Origin: JAAZMA01 sp036720245
Lineage (GTDB): Bacteria; Bacillota; Clostridia; Tissierellales; Tepidimicrobiaceae
Direction of reading: 5' to 3'
NCBI GenBank assembly: GCA_036720245.1
Contig: DAIMNI010000007.1
Span: 1-56,475, forward strand
Length of the DNA stretch: 56,475 nucleotides
The position numbers and the translations under genes are program-made. This document shows positions 8,043 through 17,191 of this stretch, piece by piece. How positions within the stretch are numbered: position 1 is the stretch's first letter; each line of letters starts with the position of its first letter. A model generated the notes under the pieces. The model had not been told where the DNA came from. It ran no database searches and worked only from the letters and a program-made list of their open reading frames with translations.

Positions 8043-8600
8043 ATGTATTTAGACATTCATAAAGAAACAGAGGAAAAGATGAAAAGATCAATAAATATTT
8101 ATAGGGAAGATCTTCAGGGGATAAGGGCAGGGAGAGCAAATCCGGTACTATTAGACAAAATTTCAGTAGATTATTATGGTACCAATACTCCCCTAAAACA
8201 GGTGGCAAGTGTTTCAGCTCCAGAGCCAAGATTATTAGTAGTTCAACCTTGGGATTCTAGTTTAATTCCAGTTATTGAAAAGGAAATTTTAAAATCTGAT
8301 TTAGGACTAAATCCTTCTAATGATGGGAAATTAATAAGATTACCTATTCCTATGTTAACAGAGGAAAGAAGAAAAGAATTAGTTAAAGTAGTAGGAAAAG
8401 CACAGGAAAATGCAAAAGTAGCCATTAGAAATACTAGAAGAGAAGCCAATGATTTCATCAAAAAGATGGAAAAAGATAAAGAATTATCAGAAGATGAAAG
8501 GAAATCTGCAGAAGAAGAAGTACAAAAGCTTACTGATAGATATATAGAAGAAGTAGATAAAATTACAAGGGAAAAAGAAGAAGAATTAATGGAGATTTAA
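8043..8600 (+). CDS. frr: Ribosome recycling factor
   Basis: 185 residues, exactly the family length. Features are the long helical arm (EDLQGIRAGRANPVLLDKI), VDYYGTNTPLKQVASVS and the C-terminal helix with IRNTRREANDFIKK. With EF-G it splits post-termination ribosomes. It follows pyrH after 2 bp, with AGGAGG inside the end of pyrH. A strong terminator comes directly after. Confidence 0.98.
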   Translation: MYLDIHKETEEKMKRSINIYREDLQGIRAGRANPVLLDKISVDYYGTNTPLKQVASVSAPEPRLLVVQPWDSSLIPVIEKEILKSDLGLNPSNDGKLIRLPIPMLTEERRKELVKVVGKAQENAKVAIRNTRREANDFIKKMEKDKELSEDERKSAEEEVQKLTDRYIEEVDKITREKEEELMEI

Positions 8601-8605
8601 AAATT

Positions 8606-8632
8606 CCCCTTCTTATTATAGAAGGGGTTTTT
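8606..8632 (+). terminator. Intrinsic terminator after frr
   Basis: An 8-bp GC-rich stem CCCCTTCT (8606-8613)/AGAAGGGG (8620-8627), a 6-nt loop and TTTTT (8628-8632). It separates rpsB-frr from the uppS group, which has no obvious promoter of its own in the 50-bp gap and so may depend on read-through. Confidence 0.85.
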
Positions 8633-8650
8633 ATCGTAGGAGGTAATACT

Positions 8651-9394
8651 ATGGAAAATGCAAAGAATATAGAATTAATAAATCAGATTGATAAGAATAA
8701 TATCCCAGAGCATGTTGCTATTATAATGGATGGTAATGGAAGATGGGCAAAAAAAAGATTTCTTCCAAGATCTGCAGGTCATCATGAGGGCATGAAAAGG
8801 GTAATTGAAATCGTAGAGACAGCAGAAAAATTAGATATTAAATACTTATCGCTATATGCATTTTCTACTGAAAATTGGAAAAGGCCACAAGAAGAGATAG
8901 ACAATCTTATGAAATTACTAATACAATATATAAAAACTGAATTAGATCGAATTCATAAAAATAATGTAAAAATACAAACTATGGGGGATATATCTAAATT
9001 ACCAAGGGCTTCTAGAGAAGAAGTGGAAAGGGCAATTAAAACTACAAAAAACAATGATAAAATGATCTTAAATATAGGTTTAAATTATGGTGGCAGAGAT
9101 GAAATAATATTGGGCATAAAAAATATTTTAGAAGATATTAAAATGGGTAATATAAAAGAAGAAGAAATAGATGAGAATTTATTTTCTGATTATTTATATA
9201 CTAAAGGTTTGCCAGATCCTGACCTTTTAATTAGACCAAGTGGAGAATTGAGATTATCTAATTTTATGCTATATCAAATAGCCTATACTGAATTTTGGTT
9301 TTCCGACATTTTATGGCCAGATTTTAAAGAGGAAGATTTTTATAGAGCTATTATTGATTATCAAAAGCGAAATAGAAGATTTGGGGGAATTTAA
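8651..9394 (+). CDS. uppS: Undecaprenyl diphosphate synthase
   Basis: 247 residues, cis-prenyltransferase. The catalytic loop IPEHVAIIMDGNGRWAKKR holds the conserved Asp of MDGNGRWA. AFSTENWKRP and the C-terminal LIRPSGELRLSNF (substrate and Mg binding) follow. It extends farnesyl diphosphate with isopentenyl units to C55-PP, the lipid carrier for cell wall precursors. The start at 8651 has GTAGGAGG in front; the stop abuts the GTG of cdsA. Confidence 0.98.
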   Translation: MENAKNIELINQIDKNNIPEHVAIIMDGNGRWAKKRFLPRSAGHHEGMKRVIEIVETAEKLDIKYLSLYAFSTENWKRPQEEIDNLMKLLIQYIKTELDRIHKNNVKIQTMGDISKLPRASREEVERAIKTTKNNDKMILNIGLNYGGRDEIILGIKNILEDIKMGNIKEEEIDENLFSDYLYTKGLPDPDLLIRPSGELRLSNFMLYQIAYTEFWFSDILWPDFKEEDFYRAIIDYQKRNRRFGGI

Positions 9395-10171
9395 GTGGGT
9401 GAATTTATTAAAAGAGCTATTACTGGTTTAATTTTGGTATTATTAACTATTGCATTAACACTAAAAGGGGGAAAACCATTAGCAATTTTTGTATTTTTAA
9501 TTTCCATAATTGGGATAAGAGAATTTTATAATGCCATAGACAATATTTCTTTATCTATTAGACCTATAGGCTATATAGCATGTATATTATTTTTCTTTAA
9601 TTCTTTAGGTTATAATATGGTGAGTTTAAACTCTATAATGGCTTTTGTAACTATATCTTTATTGATCCTTTTTGTTTTAAAAGAGGATATTAAATTAGCA
9701 AATATTAGTATTACAATTTTTAGCATATTATACATACCTTTTCTATTTCAACATATTATATATTTAGACGGAAATATTTATATTTGGTTTATTTTTATTA
9801 CTGCTTGGGGTACAGATACTTTTGCATATCTAGCTGGAAACTTATTTGGCAAAAAAAAACTTTGCCCTAATTTAAGCCCTAATAAGACTATAGAAGGTTC
9901 CTTGGGTGGGGTTTTAGGTTCTATACTATTAACTATTCTATTTTCTAAATATTTAAATTTACCCAACCTATGGGGATTAATTATATTATCTATTTTAGGA
10001 GCTATAATTGCACAATTTGGAGATTTAACAGCTTCTAAAATAAAGAGAATTACAGGCATTAAGGATTATGGATTTATTATACCAGGTCATGGTGGAATAT
10101 TGGATAGATTTGATAGCATATTATTTACAGCCCCTTTGGTTTATTATTTTGTTAAGTTTTTTATATTGTAA
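9395..10171 (+). CDS. cdsA: Phosphatidate cytidylyltransferase
   Basis: 258 residues, polytopic membrane protein with about eight hydrophobic segments. The family signature near the C terminus is visible as SKIKRITGIKDYGFIIPGHG followed by GGILDRFDSI. It makes CDP-diacylglycerol from phosphatidate and CTP, the branch point for phosphatidylglycerol (pgsA lies at 34.4 kb). GTG start 7 bp after GGGGGA, which lies inside uppS. The next gene is rseP; the usual dxr is missing. Confidence 0.96.
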   Translation: MGEFIKRAITGLILVLLTIALTLKGGKPLAIFVFLISIIGIREFYNAIDNISLSIRPIGYIACILFFFNSLGYNMVSLNSIMAFVTISLLILFVLKEDIKLANISITIFSILYIPFLFQHIIYLDGNIYIWFIFITAWGTDTFAYLAGNLFGKKKLCPNLSPNKTIEGSLGGVLGSILLTILFSKYLNLPNLWGLIILSILGAIIAQFGDLTASKIKRITGIKDYGFIIPGHGGILDRFDSILFTAPLVYYFVKFFIL

Positions 10172-10188
10172 AATAGGTGGTGGTTTAT

Positions 10189-11202
10189 TTGTTAACAGCA
10201 ATTGCAGCAATTTTTGTATTTTTAATGGTAATATTATTTCATGAATTTGGACATTTTATTGTAGCAAAAAATGTAGGCATTAAAGTAAATGAATTTTCTA
10301 TAGGCATGGGTCCAAAAATATTTCAAAGAAAAAAAGAGGAAACCAAATACACTATTAGGCTATTACCTATTGGTGGCTATGTTAGTATGGAAGGGGAGGA
10401 TGAATCCTCAGATGATCCTAGATCTTTTAATAATGTATCTCCCCTATCTCGAATTGCTGTTGTAGCAGCTGGTGCCATTATGAATTTTGTATTAGCAATA
10501 ATAGTTTTATCTATAGTTACCTTTAATATAGGTATGCAAATTACAACAGTTGAAGAAACCATAAAAAATTCACCTGCAGAACAAGTGGGAATTCAATCTG
10601 GGGATATTGTAATAGGTATAAATAATGTGAAAACAAAAAATTGGGATACTATGGTAAATGAAATAAATAAGGCCAAATCTAATGAGGAAATGGTAGTAAG
10701 TATCATGAGAGATGGAAAAAAAATCAATTATATCTTAATACCAGATACAACTGATGAAGGTGTTGTTGTGATTGGCATTAGACCTGTTATGGAAAAATCC
10801 TTTTTAACTGCAATTAAAGGAGGATTTCAAAAGACTGGTTTTATGCTAGAATTAATGTTTCAATTCATAGGAATGTTATTTAAAGGACAGGTTGGAACTA
10901 ATGATCTATCTGGCCCCGTAGGAGTTATTTATGTTATTGGGGAGCAGGCTAAGCAAGGTATGATTAATTTACTTTATCTAACAGGGTTTATATCCGTAAA
11001 TCTAGGCTTTTTCAATTTACTACCTATACCTGCATTAGATGGCAGTAGAATAATCTTTTTATTTATAGAAATTTTAAGGGGAAAACCTATAGATCCAGAA
11101 AAAGAAGGTTTTGTCCACTTTATAGGATTTGTATTATTAATAGGACTTATGATAATGGTAACTTATACTGATATTGTAAGATTTAACTTATTTAAAAGGT
11201 GA
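10189..11202 (+). CDS. rseP: Site-2 intramembrane metalloprotease RseP/RasP
   Basis: About 337 residues. The first membrane helix has the zinc motif HEFGH (LFHEFGHFIVAK). A PDZ domain (about residues 110-190) follows, and the C-terminal membrane region holds the LDG motif (LLPIPALDGSRI) with the third zinc ligand. It cleaves anti-sigma factors and signal-peptide remnants inside the membrane. GTG codons at 10177/10180 are in frame but belong to the ribosome binding site AGGTGG; TTG 10189 is better spaced, though this is a judgement. Confidence 0.95.
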   Translation: MLTAIAAIFVFLMVILFHEFGHFIVAKNVGIKVNEFSIGMGPKIFQRKKEETKYTIRLLPIGGYVSMEGEDESSDDPRSFNNVSPLSRIAVVAAGAIMNFVLAIIVLSIVTFNIGMQITTVEETIKNSPAEQVGIQSGDIVIGINNVKTKNWDTMVNEINKAKSNEEMVVSIMRDGKKINYILIPDTTDEGVVVIGIRPVMEKSFLTAIKGGFQKTGFMLELMFQFIGMLFKGQVGTNDLSGPVGVIYVIGEQAKQGMINLLYLTGFISVNLGFFNLLPIPALDGSRIIFLFIEILRGKPIDPEKEGFVHFIGFVLLIGLMIMVTYTDIVRFNLFKR

Positions 11203-11206
11203 TAAA

Positions 11207-12256
11207 ATGCAAAGGAAGAAGACAAAAAAGATTTTTGTTGGTAATGTAGCTGTAGGCGGAGATAGCAATATAACAGTTCAATCTATGACTAATACCATAA
11301 CGAAAGATGTAAAAAGCACAGTAAATCAAATTAAAAGATTAGAGGATGCTGGGTGTGATATTATACGATCCGCAATTACAAATTTGGAAGATGCCAAGGC
11401 TATAGGAGAAATTAAAAGGCAAATTAATATACCCTTTATAGCGGATATACAATATGATTATAAATTAGCTATTGCAGCTGTTGAAAATGGCTGTGATTGC
11501 TTGAGAATAAATCCTGGTAATATTGGTTCAGAAATAAAAGTTAGAGAAGTTGTAAATGCATGTAAAGAAAAAGAGGTACCCATTAGAATAGGTACTAATT
11601 CTGGTTCAATAAAAAAAGAATTTTTAGAAAAGTACAATGGGGTAAATGAAAATTCCCTTGTCTATAGCACTTTAGAACAGATTAGACTTTTGGAAAATAT
11701 GGGGTTTTATAATATGAAATTATCCCTAAAGGCTAGTTCTGTTCCATTAACTATAAAATCCTATGAAATGATTTCAAAATTAGTAGATTATCCCCTCCAT
11801 GTAGGAATTACTGAATCAGGACCTATTTGGAGGGGTACTATTAAGTCTGCAGTTGGAATTGGAACCCTTCTTTCCATGGGTATTGGAGATACTATTAGAG
11901 TATCTTTAACTGGAGACCCAGTAGAAGAGGTTAAAGTGGGGAGGGAAATATTAAAATCTTTAAACTTATTAAATGAGGGTATAGAGATTATCTCTTGTCC
12001 TACTTGTGGTAGGACTAAAATAGATTTAATTAAATTGGTAGGAGAAGTAGAGGAAAATTTAAAAGATATTGATAAGCCAATAAAGGTAGCTATTATGGGC
12101 TGCCCGGTAAATGGACCGGGAGAGGCTAGGGAGGCAGACATAGGTATTGCAGGGGGTAAAGGGGAAGGCCTGATATTTAAAAAAGGTAAGATAATTAAAA
12201 AGGTTAGGGAAGAATTTCTAATTGAGGAATTAATAAAGGAAATAGAAAAACTTTAA
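11207..12256 (+). CDS. ispG: 4-hydroxy-3-methylbut-2-enyl diphosphate synthase
   Basis: 349 residues. N-terminal TIM barrel (VGGDSNITVQSMTNT, PFIADIQYDY) and C-terminal iron-sulfur domain with CPTCGRTKIDL and MGCPVNGPGEAREADIG, giving the three Cys and a Glu that hold the 4Fe-4S cluster. It performs the penultimate step of the MEP isoprenoid pathway. The presence of ispG shows that the MEP route is used, though dxr is not in its customary place upstream. Starts 4 bp after rseP. Confidence 0.97.
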   Translation: MQRKKTKKIFVGNVAVGGDSNITVQSMTNTITKDVKSTVNQIKRLEDAGCDIIRSAITNLEDAKAIGEIKRQINIPFIADIQYDYKLAIAAVENGCDCLRINPGNIGSEIKVREVVNACKEKEVPIRIGTNSGSIKKEFLEKYNGVNENSLVYSTLEQIRLLENMGFYNMKLSLKASSVPLTIKSYEMISKLVDYPLHVGITESGPIWRGTIKSAVGIGTLLSMGIGDTIRVSLTGDPVEEVKVGREILKSLNLLNEGIEIISCPTCGRTKIDLIKLVGEVEENLKDIDKPIKVAIMGCPVNGPGEAREADIGIAGGKGEGLIFKKGKIIKKVREEFLIEELIKEIEKL

Positions 12257-12279
12257 AGCTAAAGGGGGTATATTGAAAA

Positions 12280-15200
12280 TTGGAAAAAGATATCAAATTA
12301 TCCCAAGTCTTAGAAAAAAATAATATAAAATCCCAGGAAAATATAGATTCTATATATTTAAGCAATGTAAAATTCTTTTTGAAAACTAATACTTTAGAAA
12401 TCCTTCTTTTTTCGAATATGATAGTTGGGGATAAAATAATTGAAAATTTAAAGGAAGTTTTCCAGGAAAAGTTTCAGGATATGAATGTAATTATAAAAAT
12501 AAAATATAGTGAATCTAATTCTTTAGAAACAATTTGGGAAGAATATTATCCTAATATATTATATTTAGTTGAGAAAGAAATCCCCTCCAGTAATTCATGG
12601 GTAAAGGAATTAGATTATCAATTGGAAGAAGATAGATTAACTTTCTTTCCAGTAAATAATGTTATTAAATTTGCTTTAGAGAACAACGGCTTGGCAAACA
12701 AAATTGAAATGAAAATAAAGGAAGAATTAAATATATCTATTAGTGTAATTATAGATGATTTAAGGATTACCGACAATAGGGATGGGATATTAGAACAAAG
12801 TTTAGTAGAGGAAAAACAAATTTCTCTTGAAACCATAAATAATAGCGAAAATAGTTTAAAAGAAAAGAAATCAAAAGATGTAAAAATTAGCAAAGACTAT
12901 AAATTTGGAAAAAATATCCCAGATGAGGCTATGGAAATTAAAGATATCACAATCGATACAGGTGAGGCCATAATTAAAGGGGAAATTTTTCAATTTGAAA
13001 CTAGAGATATTAAGGGTAATAGAAAATTGATAAGCTTTAATATGACAGATACTACAGATTCTATGACAGTTAAGGTCTTCCTTAGAGAAGGGCAATATGA
13101 AGAGTTTGAAGCTAATATTAGAGAAGGCTCATATGTAAAGGTAAAGGGAGATATTGTGTATGATAATTATTCAAATCATTTGGTTTTAATGCTTAAATCC
13201 CTAAACCTAGCAAAGAAAAAGGAAAGAGAAGATAATTGTGAGGATAAAAGAATAGAATTGCATCTACATACTCGAATGAGTAGCTTAGATGGAATAAGTA
13301 GTTTCAAGGAATTAGCAAAAAAGGCAAATAAATGGGGTCATAGTGCTATTGCAATAACAGATCATGGAGTAGTACAAGGTTTCCCCGAGGCTATGGAAGT
13401 TGGAAAAAAATTGGGCTTAAAAATAATATACGGTGTAGAGGGATATCTAATTAATGATAAGAAAAGTATAGTACATAATTATAATAAGGATAAAAAATAC
13501 GATAATTATGTAGTTTTTGATATAGAGACCACGGGTTTATCTCCTATAAAAGATATGATAACTGAAATTGGTGCGATTAAAATTGAAAACGGCACTATAG
13601 TAGATAAATATAATCAGCTTATTAATCCAGAGAGGTCAATTCCCGATAAAATCGTAGAAATAACTGGTATTACTGATGAAATGGTAAGGGGTATGCCTAC
13701 TATAGAGAAAGTATTGCCAGACTTTAAAAACTTTGTAGGAGATTCAGTATTAGTAGCTCATAATGCCACTTTCGACACTGGCTTTTTAAGAGAACAATAT
13801 TATAAAAACGGAGAAACTCTAGATAGCCCAATTTTAGATACTTTAGAATTAACTAGGGCATTGTTTCCAAATTTAAAAAGTCATAAATTAAATATAGTGG
13901 CAAAACATTTAAATGTAAGTCTAATAAATCATCATAGGGCTGTAGATGATGCTAGGGCTACTGCGGAAATATTTTTAAAATGTATGAATATATTAAGCGA
14001 AAACAAGGCTGATAATTTTGATCAAATAAATAATCTTACAGATAGAAAGGATATAAATAAGGAAGAGTCCTATCATATAATATTACTAGTTAAAAATTAT
14101 GAAGGATTGAAAAATTTATATAAATTAATTTCTAAATCCCATATTGATTATTTTTACAGGAAACCTCGAATACCAAAATCTCTTTTAAATAAACATAGGG
14201 AGGGTTTGTTAATTGGTTCTGCTTGCGAGGCAGGAGAATTATATCAGGCAATTCTTAGAAATAGAAGTTCTGGAGAAATAGAGGAAATTGCAAATTTTTA
14301 TGATTATTTAGAGATTCAGCCCTTGGGAAATAATGCTCATCTAATTCGAAATGGCATGTTAAAAGATATTAGTGAGTTAAGAAAAATTAATGAAGAAATT
14401 TTAGAATTAGGAAATAAACTTGATAAATTAGTTGTAGCCACAGGAGATGTACACTTTCTAGAACCAGAGGATGAAATATATAGAAAAATATTAATGACTG
14501 GTCAAGGCTACAAGGATGCTGAATTTCAAGCACCACTATATTTTAAAACCACAAACGAAATGCTAGACGAATTTGATTATCTTGGAAAAGATATAGCAAG
14601 GGAAGTTGTCATTAAAAATCCTAATAAAATTTCTAATATGGTAGAGGATATTATTCCAATACCGGAAGGCACATATCCCCCAGTAATAGATGGAGCCGAT
14701 ACGGAATTAAGGGAAATAACTCATAATAAGGCCTTTGAAATATATGGAGACCCTCTACCAGATATAGTAAAAGAAAGATTAGATAGGGAATTAAACTCTA
14801 TTATTAAAAATGGATATGCTGTAATGTATATAATAGCTCAAAAATTAGTTTGGAAGTCCATGGAAGATGGTTATCTAGTAGGTTCTAGAGGTTCTGTTGG
14901 TTCTTCTTTTGTAGCTACTATGAGTGGTATTACGGAGGTAAATCCACTACCCCCTCATTATGTATGTCCTAAATGCAAATATAGCGAATTTTTTCAAGAC
15001 GGTTCTATTGCCTCAGGTATTGATTTACCTAAAAAGCAGTGCCCAAAATGTGGCACTAATTTAAACAAGAACGGTCACGATATACCTTTCGAAGTGTTTC
15101 TTGGCTTTGAAGGAGATAAGGAACCAGATATTGATTTAAACTTTGCAGGAGAGTACCAGCCTAAAGCACATAAATACACTGAGGAATTATTTGGTGAAGG

Positions 15201-16551
15201 ATATGTGTTTAGGGCAGGAACCATAGGAACTATTGCAGAAAAAACAGCCTATGGATTTGTAAAAAAATATTATGAACATAAAGGGGTAAGTGCTCATCCT
15301 GCAGAAATTAATAGATTAGTGAAAGGTTTAACTGGAATTAAAAGGACTTCAGGCCAACATCCAGGTGGGGTAATGATAGTGCCAAGGTATAAGGATATTC
15401 ATGATTTTACACCTATACAATACCCAGCAGATGATAAAAAGTCTGGTGTAATAACTACACATTTTGATTATAATGCTATTAGTGGTAGAATTTTAAAGTT
15501 GGATATATTAGGTCATGATGTTCCTTCAATTATTAGAATGTTAGAGGATATAACTGGGGTTGATCCTGAAAAAATTCCATTAGATGATGAAAAGACTATG
15601 AAACTATTCACCAGTAGTGAGCCATTAAATATTAAAGATGAAAATCTTAAATTAGAAGTGGGAACCCTTGGAATACCTGAATTTGGTACTAGATTTGTTA
15701 GACAAATGTTATTAGACACAGAACCTACTACTTTTTCTGAATTAGTTAGGATTTCAGGTCTATCTCATGGTACAGATGTATGGTTAAACAATGCCCAAAA
15801 TTTAGTAAGAAATAATACAGCTAATTTAAGTCAGGTTATATCAACCAGGGATGATATTATGCTTTACTTAATATATTCTGGACTTGACAAGAAAAGGTCT
15901 TTTAAGATAATGGAAAATGTAAGACATGGTAAAGGATTAACAGAAGAAGAAGAAGAGTATATGAGAAGCTTTAATGTGCCAGAATGGTATATAGACTCAT
16001 GTAATAAAATTAAATATATGTTTCCTAAGGCTCATGCTGCTGCATATGTTATGATGTCCTTTAGAATTGCATACTTTAAGGTTTACTATCCTGAAGCCTT
16101 TTATGCTACTTATTTTACAACTAAAGCCCAGGATTTTGATGCTCAATTGGTATTAAGAGGCAGGGATGCTGTGAATGAAAAGATTAAAGAATTAGAAAAT
16201 CTGTCAAATAATGTAACGACAAAGGAAAAAAATTTGTTAACTGTCTTGGAAGTTGTACAAGAGATGTATGGTAGAGGCTATGAATTTGAAAATATAAACT
16301 TATATAAGTCCCATAGTGATGTATTTTTAATTGGAAATGAGGGAATAATTCCTCCATTAAGATCTTTAGATGGTGTTGGAGATACAGCAGCTAAAAAGAT
16401 TATAGAGGAAAGGAATATGGCTAAATTTATATCCATAGAGGATCTTGTAAATAGAACTAAGATTAGTAAAACTGTAATAGATGCTCTAGAAAAGCACGGA
16501 TGTCTTAATGATTTACCTAAAAGCAATCAAATTAGTCTCTTTAGCATTTGA
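12280..16551 (+). CDS. polC: DNA polymerase III alpha subunit, PolC type
   Basis: 1423 residues. Order: N-terminal domain, OB fold (about 225-310), PHP domain starting IELHLHTRMSSLDGISS (about 325), a DnaQ-like 3'-5' exonuclease inserted in PHP (VVFDIETTGLSPIKD, about 410, with YNQLINPERSIPDKI), the rest of PHP, then the polymerase domain with GSRGSVGSSFVATMSGIT, a four-Cys zinc motif (CPKCKYSEF, CPKCGTN) and PDIDLNFAGEYQ. PolC is the main replicative polymerase of low-GC Gram-positives. The TTG start is fixed by a stop codon two codons upstream. A proS gene often precedes polC in this position in Bacillus; none here. Confidence 0.98.
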   Translation: MEKDIKLSQVLEKNNIKSQENIDSIYLSNVKFFLKTNTLEILLFSNMIVGDKIIENLKEVFQEKFQDMNVIIKIKYSESNSLETIWEEYYPNILYLVEKEIPSSNSWVKELDYQLEEDRLTFFPVNNVIKFALENNGLANKIEMKIKEELNISISVIIDDLRITDNRDGILEQSLVEEKQISLETINNSENSLKEKKSKDVKISKDYKFGKNIPDEAMEIKDITIDTGEAIIKGEIFQFETRDIKGNRKLISFNMTDTTDSMTVKVFLREGQYEEFEANIREGSYVKVKGDIVYDNYSNHLVLMLKSLNLAKKKEREDNCEDKRIELHLHTRMSSLDGISSFKELAKKANKWGHSAIAITDHGVVQGFPEAMEVGKKLGLKIIYGVEGYLINDKKSIVHNYNKDKKYDNYVVFDIETTGLSPIKDMITEIGAIKIENGTIVDKYNQLINPERSIPDKIVEITGITDEMVRGMPTIEKVLPDFKNFVGDSVLVAHNATFDTGFLREQYYKNGETLDSPILDTLELTRALFPNLKSHKLNIVAKHLNVSLINHHRAVDDARATAEIFLKCMNILSENKADNFDQINNLTDRKDINKEESYHIILLVKNYEGLKNLYKLISKSHIDYFYRKPRIPKSLLNKHREGLLIGSACEAGELYQAILRNRSSGEIEEIANFYDYLEIQPLGNNAHLIRNGMLKDISELRKINEEILELGNKLDKLVVATGDVHFLEPEDEIYRKILMTGQGYKDAEFQAPLYFKTTNEMLDEFDYLGKDIAREVVIKNPNKISNMVEDIIPIPEGTYPPVIDGADTELREITHNKAFEIYGDPLPDIVKERLDRELNSIIKNGYAVMYIIAQKLVWKSMEDGYLVGSRGSVGSSFVATMSGITEVNPLPPHYVCPKCKYSEFFQDGSIASGIDLPKKQCPKCGTNLNKNGHDIPFEVFLGFEGDKEPDIDLNFAGEYQPKAHKYTEELFGEGYVFRAGTIGTIAEKTAYGFVKKYYEHKGVSAHPAEINRLVKGLTGIKRTSGQHPGGVMIVPRYKDIHDFTPIQYPADDKKSGVITTHFDYNAISGRILKLDILGHDVPSIIRMLEDITGVDPEKIPLDDEKTMKLFTSSEPLNIKDENLKLEVGTLGIPEFGTRFVRQMLLDTEPTTFSELVRISGLSHGTDVWLNNAQNLVRNNTANLSQVISTRDDIMLYLIYSGLDKKRSFKIMENVRHGKGLTEEEEEYMRSFNVPEWYIDSCNKIKYMFPKAHAAAYVMMSFRIAYFKVYYPEAFYATYFTTKAQDFDAQLVLRGRDAVNEKIKELENLSNNVTTKEKNLLTVLEVVQEMYGRGYEFENINLYKSHSDVFLIGNEGIIPPLRSLDGVGDTAAKKIIEERNMAKFISIEDLVNRTKISKTVIDALEKHGCLNDLPKSNQISLFSI

Positions 16552-16577
16552 TTTTCTTATATACTTTATGATATAAT
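16548..16577 (+). promoter_or_regulatory. Predicted SigA promoter of the rimP-nusA-infB operon
   Basis: TTGATT (16548-16553), 18-bp spacer, TATAAT (16572-16577). It overlaps the polC stop codon and would give a leader of ~130 nt before rimP. Confidence 0.7.
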
Positions 16578-16612
16578 ATTAAAGATAACAACTGGAGTAA
16601 TATTATGCAGAT

Positions 16613-16640
16613 AAGAGTGGGTTTCGCCCACTCTTAATTT
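16613..16640 (+). terminator. Hairpin in the rimP leader
   Basis: A perfect 9-bp stem AAGAGTGGG (16613-16621)/CCCACTCTT (16627-16635) with a 5-nt loop, followed by AATTTATT. It could end polC transcripts, or act as a leader attenuator, as it lies downstream of the promoter above. The T-tract is weak. Confidence 0.6.
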
Positions 16641-16714
16641 ATTAAACTGAATTGACTTTAGAATATTTTATTTTAATATTACAAAAAATAGTTTATATTA
16701 GTGGAGGTGATTTT

Positions 16715-17176
16715 ATGGGTGGAAAAGATATTTTGAAAATAGTTAGAGAAAATTGTGAACCAATAATTGAAAATTTAGGATATGATCTGGTGGATTTAGA
16801 GTTTGTGAGGGAAAATGGTGAATACTTTTTAAGATTTTATATAGGAAAATTTGGAGGCATAAGTATTGATGATTGCCAAAAAACTAGCGAAATTCTAAGT
16901 GATAAATTAGATGAAATAGACCCAATAGATAAAAGCTATTATTTAGAGGTTTCATCCCCTGGTTTAGATAGGCCTTTAAAAACTAACAAAGATTTAAAAA
17001 GAAATATTGGTATGAAAGTCGAATTAAGTTTATATAAAAACTTTGAAGATAAAAAGAACTATATTGGAAAATTGGTAGATTATTCAGATAAGTATATAGT
17101 GATTTTAGATGGAGAAATTGAAAAAAGTATACCAAGAGAAATTATTTCTAATATTAAATTAGTAATTGAATTTTAG
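16715..17176 (+). CDS. rimP: Ribosome maturation factor RimP
   Basis: About 153 residues in two domains: an N-terminal alpha/beta domain (ENLGYDLVDLEFVRENGEYFLRF, split by GGISIDDCQKTSEIL) with YYLEVSSPGLDRPLKT, the family signature, and a C-terminal SH3-like domain. It supports 30S assembly. An in-frame ATG at 16652 gives a hydrophobic 21-residue extension with no relation to the family; ATG 16715 follows GGAGGTGA at ideal spacing and is the start chosen. Confidence 0.94.
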   Translation: MGGKDILKIVRENCEPIIENLGYDLVDLEFVRENGEYFLRFYIGKFGGISIDDCQKTSEILSDKLDEIDPIDKSYYLEVSSPGLDRPLKTNKDLKRNIGMKVELSLYKNFEDKKNYIGKLVDYSDKYIVILDGEIEKSIPREIISNIKLVIEF

Positions 17177-17191
17177 AGGAGGGTAAGATTA

